Shown here piece by piece: positions 1-5,116 of a DNA stretch of 5,116 nucleotides (position 1 is its first letter; every line of letters starts with the position of its first letter). Source of the DNA: Paracoccaceae bacterium (GTDB taxonomy: Bacteria; Pseudomonadota; Alphaproteobacteria; Rhodobacterales; Rhodobacteraceae); the NCBI GenBank assembly GCA_023263735.1, contig JALQUQ010000209.1:1-5116 (forward strand), in the 5' to 3' direction. The position numbers were made by a program, and so were the translations under genes. A model generated the notes under the pieces. The model had not been told where the DNA came from and made no database searches. It saw only the letters and a program-made list of their open reading frames with translations.

Positions 1-1
1 C

Positions 2-97
2 GACGAACATGTCGCCCGCGCCTTGGAAGAGCTGCGGTATTTCACCTCAGACATGAATCTTCTGGGGGTCTATCCGTCTGACCGCCAGCGCGGATAG
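2..97 (+). CDS. pheA: Prephenate dehydratase, C-terminal end (partial)
   Basis: This is the last 31 codons of a gene that begins before the window; the stop is TAG at 95-97. The peptide contains ALEELRYFTSDMNLLGVYPS, which matches the C-terminal end of the ACT regulatory domain of prephenate dehydratases: a helix with an 'ALEEL' core, then a strand ending in 'LGVYP'. That enzyme converts prephenate to phenylpyruvate in cytoplasmic phenylalanine synthesis, and the ACT domain senses phenylalanine. The catalytic domain lies outside the window, so activity cannot be judged. The gene runs toward the minus-strand SRPBCC gene with only 17 bases between the two stop codons, and no hairpin terminator is visible in that gap. 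The assignment rests on a short but characteristic C-terminal motif. Confidence 0.82.
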   Translation, partial: DEHVARALEELRYFTSDMNLLGVYPSDRQRG

Positions 98-114
98 GGG
101 TCAGGGGATTAGGG

Positions 115-573
115 TCAGGCGATCCGCTGATCGATTTCGCGGGCGAAATTCGCGAAACGATCATTCAGGCGGGTCTGGACCTTTTGTTTGGCCAGCCTGA
201 CCGATTGCAGGAAAAGCCGGGCGCCCAAGGTGCGCGGCTTGACCTCAAGATGCAAAACGATCCGGGTCCGCCGGGGGGCCAGCGCCACCAATTCGACCTT
301 GGCTTCGGCATCCATGACCTTGCCATCGACGTTCATGCTGATCTGGCCATCCGGGTCCATGCTGCCAACGGTGATCCGCGCCTCGCGCGATTTTCCACGG
401 TGCATGAATTTGACATCCCACTGCGCCCCGGTTGCCACTTTGCGCTGGCTGTCGATCCGCGCCACGTCAACCCCGCGCCGCAGGGCGGCCGTTTCCCACA
501 TGTCAAAATTGGTCAGGGCGGCATAGACATCGGCAATCGGTTTTTCGATGTCGGTTCGCGTTGAAAGGTTCAT
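115..573 (-). CDS. SRPBCC (START/Bet v1-like) family protein, 152 aa
   Basis: Predicted 152-residue cytoplasmic protein with no signal peptide or membrane segment. The N-terminus MNLSTRTDIEKPIADVYAAL is the usual first strand plus helix of small SRPBCC proteins: a charged strand, then 'I..P...VY..L.nFD'. The rest alternates strands (KVATGAQWDVKF, EARITVGSM, QISMNVDGK, AKVELVAL, RTRIVLHLEVKP) and ends in the long C-terminal helix of the helix-grip fold, about residues 115-152. The fold forms a hydrophobic ligand cavity; the ligand is unknown. The frame is open upstream to an ATG at 652-654 that would overlap the end of nudC. I chose the ATG at 571-573 because family similarity begins there and the 27 extra residues look like non-coding translation. 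A G-rich stretch about 10 bases upstream may be the ribosome binding site. It lies 61 bases downstream of nudC on the same strand, so co-transcription is likely. Confidence 0.85.
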   Translation of the reverse strand: MNLSTRTDIEKPIADVYAALTNFDMWETAALRRGVDVARIDSQRKVATGAQWDVKFMHRGKSREARITVGSMDPDGQISMNVDGKVMDAEAKVELVALAPRRTRIVLHLEVKPRTLGARLFLQSVRLAKQKVQTRLNDRFANFAREIDQRIA

Positions 574-634
574 CCGTTGATACCCACCCGATATTGCCCC
601 ATGTGGCGCACCCGTTTTGCGCGAGAGTCTGACC

Positions 635-1633
635 CTATTCCGAAAGGTCCGCAAGCCAGTTTTGCAGCAAATACTGTGCGATAGCCCCGCGGCGTGGGGC
701 CGTGATCACAGGGTGCTGGCCCGCAAGGATCGACACGCCTTCCTCACGGGTGACCCACAGGGCGTCTTCCAGTTCGTTCGGGTCCAAGGTGATCGCTTCG
801 CTTAGGGCCACGCCCCGGCACCCGATCATCAAGGATGACGGGAACGGCCAAGGCTGGCTGGCGACATACTGCACCGCCCCCACACGCACCCCGGTCTCTT
901 CAAACACCTCGCGCCGCACGGCGGCCTCGATCGTTTCACCGGGTTCGACGAAACCAGCCAGACAGGAATACATCCCTTGGGGCCAAGGTGCGCTGCGGCC
1001 CAGCAAGGCCCGGTTTCCATGTGTGATCAGCATGATCACGACCGGGTCTGTGCGCGGAAAATGCGGCGCATGGCACGACGGGCAATTGCGCTGCCATCCC
1101 CCCATGACACTTGCAGAAGGTGCCCCGCATTTGGCGCAGAACCGATGCGAGTCGTGCCATTGAAGCATGGCCCGCGCCGTGGCCGCCAATTCTCCGTTTC
1201 GCGGGGAAAGCACGGTCAACAGACCGCGCAGTTCGACAAAACTGGACCCTTGCGGGCTATCGGGATGGCGCTGCACCGACGCGTCGAAAAAGCCCGGCTG
1301 CATCGTATCGGCCTCGGCCTCTGGTTCCCAGATCGAGATGTCGAGCACGTAATAGCAATGGCAGTCCGGATGGCTTTCATCGCCCTCGGAAAGACCCAGA
1401 AAGATTTCGGGCGCATCAACGGTCTTGGCCCACATCACCAAAGGATGGTCGCCATCAAGCCACGCCATATCGACCTTGCCATCGTCGGATGCGGTCGTAA
1501 GCGGCTTGCCCCGCCACAAGATCATGTATTGCGCCCGTTTGCCAAGGGCCGCGCGGGCATCAGGATCAGACCTGAGATGGGCGGCGCGATTCAGTCCCGA
1601 ATCGGCAAAGGCAAAACGTTGATCCATGGACAT
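635..1633 (-). CDS. nudC: NAD(H) pyrophosphatase NudC (zinc-ribbon Nudix hydrolase)
   Basis: 332-residue protein with the full NudC architecture. An N-terminal NUDIX-like domain covers about residues 1-160. A zinc ribbon follows, with C166, C169, C184 and C187 (motifs CAKC and CPSC). The C-terminal catalytic Nudix domain covers about 193-320. The Nudix box lies at 227-249 (G227, E233, R241, E242, E245, E246, G248) and fits GX5EX7REUXEEXGU. It is followed by SQPWPFPSS at 259-267, the signature that separates NADH pyrophosphatases from other Nudix enzymes. The family hydrolyses NAD(H) to NMN(H) and AMP and, in E. coli, removes NAD caps from RNA 5' ends. All catalytic and metal-binding positions are intact. 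Two ATGs are possible, 1631-1633 and two codons later; GGGTGA lies just upstream and fits either. The gene heads a probable two-gene unit with the SRPBCC gene and is divergent from the CpdB-like gene. Confidence 0.96.
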   Translation of the reverse strand: MSMDQRFAFADSGLNRAAHLRSDPDARAALGKRAQYMILWRGKPLTTASDDGKVDMAWLDGDHPLVMWAKTVDAPEIFLGLSEGDESHPDCHCYYVLDISIWEPEAEADTMQPGFFDASVQRHPDSPQGSSFVELRGLLTVLSPRNGELAATARAMLQWHDSHRFCAKCGAPSASVMGGWQRNCPSCHAPHFPRTDPVVIMLITHGNRALLGRSAPWPQGMYSCLAGFVEPGETIEAAVRREVFEETGVRVGAVQYVASQPWPFPSSLMIGCRGVALSEAITLDPNELEDALWVTREEGVSILAGQHPVITAPRRGAIAQYLLQNWLADLSE

Positions 1634-1852
1634 GTGTCACCCGTGATTTCTGTTTGCATGCATCCCATTCCCAAGACCAACTGGCAACCACCTTCCGCCG
1701 GGCGATCACCAGGTTTTCGTGTGACTTAATACAATCTAAAAGATAAATATGTTGCATTTAATCCATTAATGGTGGATCACTGGGGCAATTCAGATCGAAA
1801 ACTTTTGGCATTGGTGAATTCGCAGCATGTCCTTGAAACGGGTGCATGGATC
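1634..1852. promoter_or_regulatory. Divergent intergenic region between nudC and the CpdB-like gene
   Basis: These 219 bases separate two genes that diverge, so promoters for both directions are expected here. The stretch from about 1726 to 1770 is strikingly AT-rich against GC-rich surroundings. It contains a TACAAT hexamer at 1730-1735 on the plus strand (five of six matches to a -10 box) and TAGATT on the minus strand (complement of 1733-1738). Neither has a convincing -35 box at the right distance, so no exact promoter is called. A 10-base palindrome at 1763-1772 could be an operator. No RNA gene, terminator or convincing small gene was seen. If the CpdB-like gene started at 1769 instead of 1853, the region would shrink to 135 bases. 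Confidence 0.5.
1763..1772. repeat. 10-bp palindrome CCATTAATGG, possible operator
   Basis: CCATTAATGG is a perfect 10-base palindrome in the AT-rich core of the divergent intergenic region. It is overlapped by a second imperfect inverted pair, ATCCA at 1761-1765 and TGGAT at 1773-1777. Position and symmetry suit a dimeric regulator controlling one or both divergent genes, but no second copy or known consensus is visible. A palindrome of this length can arise by chance in AT-rich DNA, so the call is tentative. Confidence 0.2.
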
Positions 1853-3706
1853 ATGAAACCAAGCGGGCGCGCAAAAGGGGGGACCCCCGTGACCTTGCGC
1901 GTACTGGCGACCACAGATTTGCACATGCATTTGTCAGACGACCCCGAGCCTGCGTCCCTTCTGCGGCCTCAGGGCGGATTGGTCACACTGGGCGCCCTGA
2001 TCGCCGAAAAACGGGCCGAAGTTCTGAATTCGGTTCTTTTGGACAACGGTGATTTCCTGCACGGCAGTTCGGTTGGCGAAGCGGTTGCAGCAGCCTGTCA
2101 GGCCGGGGGCTGGACGCAGGATAACCCGATGATCGCGGCCATGAATGTTCTGGGCTATGATGCAGCAACCTTGGGAAATCATGAGTTTTCTCATGGCGTG
2201 CCGTTTCTGGCCAAAGCTTTGTCAACGGCACAGTTTCCGCTGGTTTCCGCCAATTGCGGGTTTGTCGATCAAGACATGGTGCGCATCCGCCGAAGTGTAA
2301 TTTTGGAAAAACATGTGGTTGATGCCACGGGCGCGCGACGAACGCTCCTGATCGGGGTGACGGGCGGGCTTCCGCCGCAAACGGCCGCTTGGGACAAGCA
2401 GGCGATTGCCGGGCAGGTTCAGATTGGCAGCATGGCACTGGCGTTGGAGGCCGAGGCACGCGCCTTGCGACAGGCCGGGGCCGATGTGGTGATCGTTCTT
2501 GCCCACAGTGGAATTGGCTCTCCGGATGAAACGGATCTGGCCGAACATTGTGCGCTGCGGGTGGCGCGATCCGAATATGTCGATGCAATCGTCTTGGGGC
2601 ATATCCACCTTGCATTTCCCGGCCCGGATATTCCCGAGGTGCCGGGCTGGGTTGACCCTGCGAATGGGCGATTGGCGGGAAAACCCGCCATCATGGCGGG
2701 GGCGCGCGGCTCTCATCTTGGGGTGATCGATCTTGCGCTTTCCATCGACGCCAAGGGGAAGTGGATCGTTGAAAGGGGAACGGCGTCCCTTTCACAGGCC
2801 CAAACCGACGCCAAGGTCCCAGCCTCCTCCACCACCGAAAGCCTGCGAACCATCGCGGGCAGGGCCCAAGATCTGACCAAGGATTGGGCCAAGGAAACGA
2901 TTGGCGAGGTTTTGCATCCGCTGCACAGCTATTTTGCGTTGATCTGCGATTGCCCGTCGGTGGAATTGGTGAACCGCGCGCAAACCGCCTATGTGGCGCA
3001 ACAATTGGCGGGCACCGAATACGCTGACTTGCCCGTGGTGTCGGCCACGGCGCCTTATCGGTCGGGCGGGCATGACGGGGTGCAGAATTTCTTTCACCTC
3101 CCGCCCGGGCCGATCCAGCGGAGCGATGCCACCGAACTTTACGTCCACCCGAACACCATCGCCGCCCTGCATGTAACTGGGGCAGAATTGCGCCATTGGC
3201 TGGAAACCTCGGCACAGGTGTTTTCGCGGCTTTTGCCGGGGGTGACGGATCAGATGCTGCTGGACCCAAGCTATCCGGGCTATCATTTCGACATCGTGCA
3301 TGGTGTCGAATACAAGATCGACCTGATGGCCGATGCCCGTCAGGGGCGCATCACCTCGCTGCGGCGGGGGGGCGTTCCGGTTGCTGATGACGATCAGTTC
3401 ATTCTGGCCACCAACAGCTATCGGATCAGCGGAAGCGGGGGATTTCTGAAAAACGATCCCAAGGTCGTTCTGGCCGACCGCATGTCCAATCGTGACGTTC
3501 TGATGCGCTATATCCGTCAGAATTCCCCGATTGAATTCGACATGCCTCGACCGCGGAATTGGAAACTGTCGGCAGCCGGGCGGGTCCGGGCGGTGTTTGA
3601 AACCTCACCCTTGGCCAAAGACTGTTTATGGCAAATCACGCATTATGACCCGGAAGTCATCGGCCTGTCGCCCAAGGGGTTCCTGCGCGTCGCCATCACC
3701 ATCTAG
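1853..3706 (+). CDS. CpdB-like 2',3'-cyclic-nucleotide 2'-phosphodiesterase/3'-nucleotidase
   Basis: 617 residues in two domains. The N-terminal calcineurin-like metallophosphoesterase domain (about 10-300) has the dinuclear metal ligands in order: D22 and H24 (TTDLHMHL), D67 (DNGDFLHG), N109 and H110 (GNHEFSHG), H218 (AHSG), H250 and H252 (GHIH). The C-terminal 5'-nucleotidase domain (about 350-595) has VNRAQTAYV, SATAPYRSGG, YHFDIVHGVEYKIDL and TNSYRISGSGGF, which supply the base-stacking aromatics. The family opens 2',3'-cyclic nucleotides from RNA decay and then removes the 3'-phosphate. E. coli CpdB is periplasmic, but no signal peptide is seen here, so the protein is probably cytoplasmic. 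The start is uncertain. ATG 1853 fits relatives, which have 10-15 residues before the first strand. GTG 1889 has the best ribosome binding site (AAAAGGGGGGA, five bases away) and gives 605 residues. ATG 1769 has none. The tyrosine-rich segment usual after the first metal motif is missing. The exact substrate could instead be 5'-nucleotides. The HAD gene follows after 57 bases. Confidence 0.9.
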   Translation: MKPSGRAKGGTPVTLRVLATTDLHMHLSDDPEPASLLRPQGGLVTLGALIAEKRAEVLNSVLLDNGDFLHGSSVGEAVAAACQAGGWTQDNPMIAAMNVLGYDAATLGNHEFSHGVPFLAKALSTAQFPLVSANCGFVDQDMVRIRRSVILEKHVVDATGARRTLLIGVTGGLPPQTAAWDKQAIAGQVQIGSMALALEAEARALRQAGADVVIVLAHSGIGSPDETDLAEHCALRVARSEYVDAIVLGHIHLAFPGPDIPEVPGWVDPANGRLAGKPAIMAGARGSHLGVIDLALSIDAKGKWIVERGTASLSQAQTDAKVPASSTTESLRTIAGRAQDLTKDWAKETIGEVLHPLHSYFALICDCPSVELVNRAQTAYVAQQLAGTEYADLPVVSATAPYRSGGHDGVQNFFHLPPGPIQRSDATELYVHPNTIAALHVTGAELRHWLETSAQVFSRLLPGVTDQMLLDPSYPGYHFDIVHGVEYKIDLMADARQGRITSLRRGGVPVADDDQFILATNSYRISGSGGFLKNDPKVVLADRMSNRDVLMRYIRQNSPIEFDMPRPRNWKLSAAGRVRAVFETSPLAKDCLWQITHYDPEVIGLSPKGFLRVAITI

Positions 3707-3763
3707 TTCCTTTCTTGTGGTCGCCGGGCGTGTTAGGCCAGCCTGATTTCGCAAGAGGGCCCC

Positions 3764-4411
3764 ATGTACGACGCAATCCTTTTTGATCTTGATGGCACCC
3801 TGATCGACACCGAACGGCTGTTTCTGGACTCCTCCCGGATCATCCTGCGGCAAATGGGCGTGGTCGAAGAGGTTGAGGCGTTCTTGCACAGAACAGTCGG
3901 GATCGACACGCCAACGACGATCCGGCTTTTTGAACAGACCTTCCCCGCGCTGGATGTGCCGCTGTTTCGTGCGCGCGTCGAACAGATGTTTGCAGAACGG
4001 CTTGAACAGGCGGTTCCCATGAAATCGGGGGCTGTCGAGGTGTTGCAGGGCTTGGTCGGGCAGGTTCAGATGGGCCTTGTCACCTCGTCGTTTCGGGCGG
4101 CCGCGCATAAGAAATTGCGGTTGGCGACACTGGACCGCTTTTTCAAGGCCGTCGTTGCCCGTGAAGACGTGGTTTTGCCAAAACCGGCGGCCGACCCCTA
4201 TCTCTTGGCGGCACGGCAGCTTGGGGTCGACCCAAAACGCTGTCTGGTGTTCGAAGACAGCGAACCCGGTGTGGCGGCGGCCCATGCTGCCGGCATGACG
4301 GTGGTGCAGGTGCCCGATATCGTGCCCGCCCAAGGGACATTGGCGCATTTCATTGCCCCGGATCTTTACGCTGGTGCAGCTTGGGCTGGCCTAAGGTTGA
4401 CGGCTGACTAA
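3764..4411 (+). CDS. HAD-superfamily (subfamily IA) phosphatase
   Basis: 215-residue soluble phosphatase of the phosphoglycolate phosphatase/beta-phosphoglucomutase group. Motif I is FDLDGTLIDTE near the N-terminus: D8 is the nucleophile that becomes phosphorylated, and D10 is the acid/base. A helical cap follows at about residues 16-85. Motif II is T107 (GLVTSS), motif III is K140 (LPKPAADPY) and motif IV is E164/D165 (FEDSEPG), which binds magnesium. All core residues are present and the length is normal. The substrate cannot be read from sequence; likely ones are small sugar phosphates, phosphoglycolate or nucleotides, and a mutase role is also possible. The start is supported by AAGAGGG at 3753-3759, four bases before the ATG. 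The gene lies 57 bases after the CpdB-like gene on the same strand with no terminator between them, so the two are probably co-transcribed. Both remove phosphate, which hints at linked use, but that is inference. Confidence 0.92.
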   Translation: MYDAILFDLDGTLIDTERLFLDSSRIILRQMGVVEEVEAFLHRTVGIDTPTTIRLFEQTFPALDVPLFRARVEQMFAERLEQAVPMKSGAVEVLQGLVGQVQMGLVTSSFRAAAHKKLRLATLDRFFKAVVAREDVVLPKPAADPYLLAARQLGVDPKRCLVFEDSEPGVAAAHAAGMTVVQVPDIVPAQGTLAHFIAPDLYAGAAWAGLRLTAD

Positions 4412-4441
4412 CCAACGCGGGCGGCGGGTGGATCAGGGGGC

Positions 4442-4470
4442 TTGCAGAATCCGCCGCGATCCCCTATCTG
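4442..4470 (+). promoter_or_regulatory. Probable sigma-70-type promoter of the SRP RNA gene
   Basis: TTGCAG at 4442-4447 and TATCTG at 4465-4470 are separated by exactly 17 bases, the optimal spacing for housekeeping promoters. The TTG of the -35 box, the element most conserved in alphaproteobacteria, is intact; the -10 box is weak. Transcription starting six or seven bases after the -10 box would begin at 4476-4477, where the outer stem of the SRP RNA begins. That agreement is the main support. The element lies just after the HAD gene stop, so ffs probably has its own promoter. Confidence 0.6.
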
Positions 4471-4476
4471 CGGCCT

Positions 4477-4571
4477 TGAGAGGTTGGCGCGGGTGAGCGC
4501 CTCGCCAACCCGGTCAGGTCCGGAAGGAAGCAGCCGTAACGAGCCCCGCTTGGGTCGTTGTCAGCCTCTCA
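4477..4571 (+). ncRNA. ffs: Signal recognition particle RNA (small, 4.5S type)
   Basis: This is the RNA core of the signal recognition particle, which binds Ffh and targets nascent membrane proteins to FtsY at the inner membrane. The conserved apical domain is unmistakable: GGTCAGGTCCGGAAGGAAGC at 4512-4531, followed by CAGCCGTAACGAG. It gives a GGAA tetraloop at 4522-4525 closed by TCC/GGA, and the asymmetric internal loops that bind the Ffh M domain. The ends pair over ten positions, 4477-4486 with 4562-4571, including one G-U. CTCG at 4501-4504 pairs with CGAG at 4540-4543. The length of about 95 bases is normal for proteobacteria. The 5' end agrees with the predicted promoter. The exact 3' end is uncertain because no hairpin plus T-run terminator follows; the sequence changes character right after the stem. 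It carries no Alu domain, as expected for this class. Confidence 0.96.
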
Positions 4572-4584
4572 CCTTTACCCCCTA

Positions 4585-4650
4585 AATGCCCAATTGTCTG
4601 AAGATAATGCACAGCTGAAGTATCAAGTTAAGAGACTCCAAGAGATCTAG
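4585..4650 (+). pseudogene. 3' end of a coiled-coil reading frame, start missing
   Basis: The frame ending in TAG at 4648-4650 reads NAQLSEDNAQLKYQVKRLQE plus a final isoleucine. It is a charged, leucine-spaced peptide that looks like the C-terminal end of a coiled coil. No ATG, GTG or plausible ribosome binding site precedes it in frame; the only in-frame candidate is a TTG at 4594. Further upstream the frame runs into the SRP RNA, which is not coding. The best reading is the tail of a larger gene whose 5' part was lost at the junction near 4572-4590. It ends six bases before the next ATG and in the same frame, so the two may be adjacent genes of one unit or one gene split by a TAG. It is short and could be chance. 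Confidence 0.3.
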
Positions 4651-4656
4651 CTTTTA

Positions 4657-5116
4657 ATGCTCATACATGTAAAACCTGGCGCAGACCAAGAGAAGCTGCA
4701 GAAAATCATTACTAACTGCAGTGCTGGCGACACAATCAACGTAGCAAGTGCTGAGCAGTTTGAGGATCTCAAAAAGCTTCTTGTTGCAGCGAAAAAGATA
4801 GATATTCGCTTAGTTATGATTGATGACGAAGGTTACGTATCGCGTCAGATCCATACTAAAAAGCGCTCTGAATCGGCCAGCGCTGCAAATCTGGGCAAAA
4901 CATACACTCAGCAGCAAGCTGGCTTTAATGATCGCCAAATGAGCGTTATACGTGCCCTGGAGCGTGTTCTGGCGCATTGTAAGAAGGAGGGTGTCTCGCT
5001 CGTTGGGTATAGTGATGAGCTTGTAGCCACGCCTGCGCAGAGTGTTAATCAATTTGAATCTACAGTTGATAGCTATGATCTAGATACGCAGGGTGTATAC
5101 ACAGGCGCAGACAGTA
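4657..5116 (+). CDS. Hypothetical protein, 3' end beyond window (153 codons seen)
   Basis: An ATG at 4657-4659 opens a frame with no stop through 153 codons to the end of the window, which is unlikely by chance at this base composition. I do not recognise the protein. Residues 1-66 look like a small alpha/beta unit: strand LIHV, helix DQEKLQKIITN, strand TINVAS, helix EQFEDLKKLLVAAKK, strand IRLVMIDDEG. A polar linker at about 67-92 is rich in Ser, Ala and Gln. Residues 93-125 form a helix and strand (RQMSVIRALERVLAHCKKEG, then VSLVGYSDELVA). A low-complexity acidic/polar stretch follows. There are no catalytic motifs, signal peptide or membrane segments, so it is probably soluble. A weak AAGAGA at 4639-4644 is the only ribosome-binding-like sequence and is 12 bases away. 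GC and codon use differ from the genes to the left, suggesting a different origin, either mobile-element DNA or another genome joined in assembly. Confidence 0.62.
   Translation, partial: MLIHVKPGADQEKLQKIITNCSAGDTINVASAEQFEDLKKLLVAAKKIDIRLVMIDDEGYVSRQIHTKKRSESASAANLGKTYTQQQAGFNDRQMSVIRALERVLAHCKKEGVSLVGYSDELVATPAQSVNQFESTVDSYDLDTQGVYTGADS

Larger units (their letters stand above)
4572..5116. other. Compositionally foreign tail: possible inserted element or assembly chimera
   Basis: Immediately 3' of the SRP RNA stem the sequence changes character. Hand counts of three 60-base lines give about 42% GC (4741-4800), 53% (4861-4920) and 35% (5041-5100), against 70% in a line of the CpdB-like gene (3061-3120). 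Codon choice also shifts, with common AAA, GAT, ATT, CTT and GTA codons that are scarce in the genes to the left. The two reading frames here resemble nothing else in the window. No integrase, direct repeat or insertion-sequence end is visible within these bases, so the nature of the change cannot be settled. The switch falls somewhere in 4572-4590. Confidence 0.55.

Noticed and set aside
574..654. 27-residue N-terminal extension of the SRPBCC protein starting at 652-654
   Set aside because: It would overlap the end of nudC, does not fit the SRPBCC fold and precedes the point where family similarity begins.
977..1729. Long plus-strand open frame of 250 codons opposite nudC
   Set aside because: It is antisense to a gene with every NudC motif intact. 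Its composition (Arg, His and Pro rich) is typical of a shadow frame in GC-rich DNA, and no family resemblance is seen.
1877..1888. GGGGGG-A-CCCCC as a hairpin terminator
   Set aside because: There is no room for a loop, there is no T-run, and it lies at the start of a coding region where the G-run serves better as a ribosome binding site.
1983..3301. Several minus-strand open frames of 86-210 codons opposite the CpdB-like gene
   Set aside because: All lie within a gene with complete catalytic motifs. They are rich in Arg, Pro and His, show no recognisable domains and are mutually overlapping.
3626..4348. Minus-strand open frame of 240 codons opposite the HAD gene
   Set aside because: It overlaps two well-supported plus-strand genes, has no domain signature and shows shadow-frame composition.
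4572..4584. Factor-independent terminator just after ffs
   Set aside because: The sequence after the SRP RNA stem is pyrimidine-rich but has no T-run and no separate hairpin. If there was a terminator it may lie beyond the apparent junction.
4810..5052. Minus-strand open frame of 80 codons in the tail, with a hydrophobic segment
   Set aside because: It is antisense to the 153-codon plus-strand frame, which is longer, has regular helix/strand patterning and follows another apparent gene end in the same direction.
1..5116. CRISPR array, tRNA or insertion sequence
   Set aside because: No regularly spaced repeats, tRNA-like T-arm and CCA pattern, transposase motifs or terminal inverted repeats were found on either strand.

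Overview
The window looks like chromosomal DNA of an alphaproteobacterium, most likely a Rhodobacteraceae (Roseobacter-type) bacterium. The evidence is the GC-rich coding sequence, the style of the proteins (a small SRPBCC protein beside NudC, a CpdB-type phosphoesterase) and a typical small bacterial SRP RNA. The family assignment is inference from sequence style, not from a search. The last ~530 bases are clearly different: lower GC, different codon use and unrecognised proteins.

Layout. Bases 2-97 hold the last 31 codons of a prephenate dehydratase (pheA, + strand). It converges on a minus-strand pair: nudC (635-1633, NAD(H) pyrophosphatase) followed 61 bases downstream by a gene for a 152-residue SRPBCC-fold protein (115-573). 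A 219-base divergent intergenic region (1634-1852) with an AT-rich core and a 10-base palindrome separates nudC from a plus-strand pair: a CpdB-like cyclic-nucleotide phosphodiesterase/nucleotidase (1853-3706) and a HAD-superfamily phosphatase (3764-4411). Next comes a plausible sigma-70-type promoter (4442-4470) and the 4.5S/small SRP RNA gene ffs (about 4477-4571).

Functional theme. NudC splits NAD(H) into NMN(H) and AMP. The CpdB-like enzyme is expected to open 2',3'-cyclic nucleotides and dephosphorylate nucleotides. The HAD protein removes phosphate from a small unidentified substrate. Together they form a loose nucleotide and phosphate-ester turnover neighbourhood. Apart from the two same-strand pairs there is no direct evidence that they form one pathway.

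The tail (4572-5116) starts immediately 3' of ffs. It holds the end of an apparent coiled-coil reading frame (to TAG at 4648-4650) and then, in the same frame six bases later, an ATG-started reading frame that stays open for 153 codons and runs off the window. I do not recognise either protein. The abrupt switch at the 3' edge of a structured RNA gene fits a mobile element or genomic island inserted at ffs, or an assembly chimera. The headless upstream reading frame makes a chimera or rearranged junction at least as likely as a clean insertion. This junction is the part of the window most worth checking.
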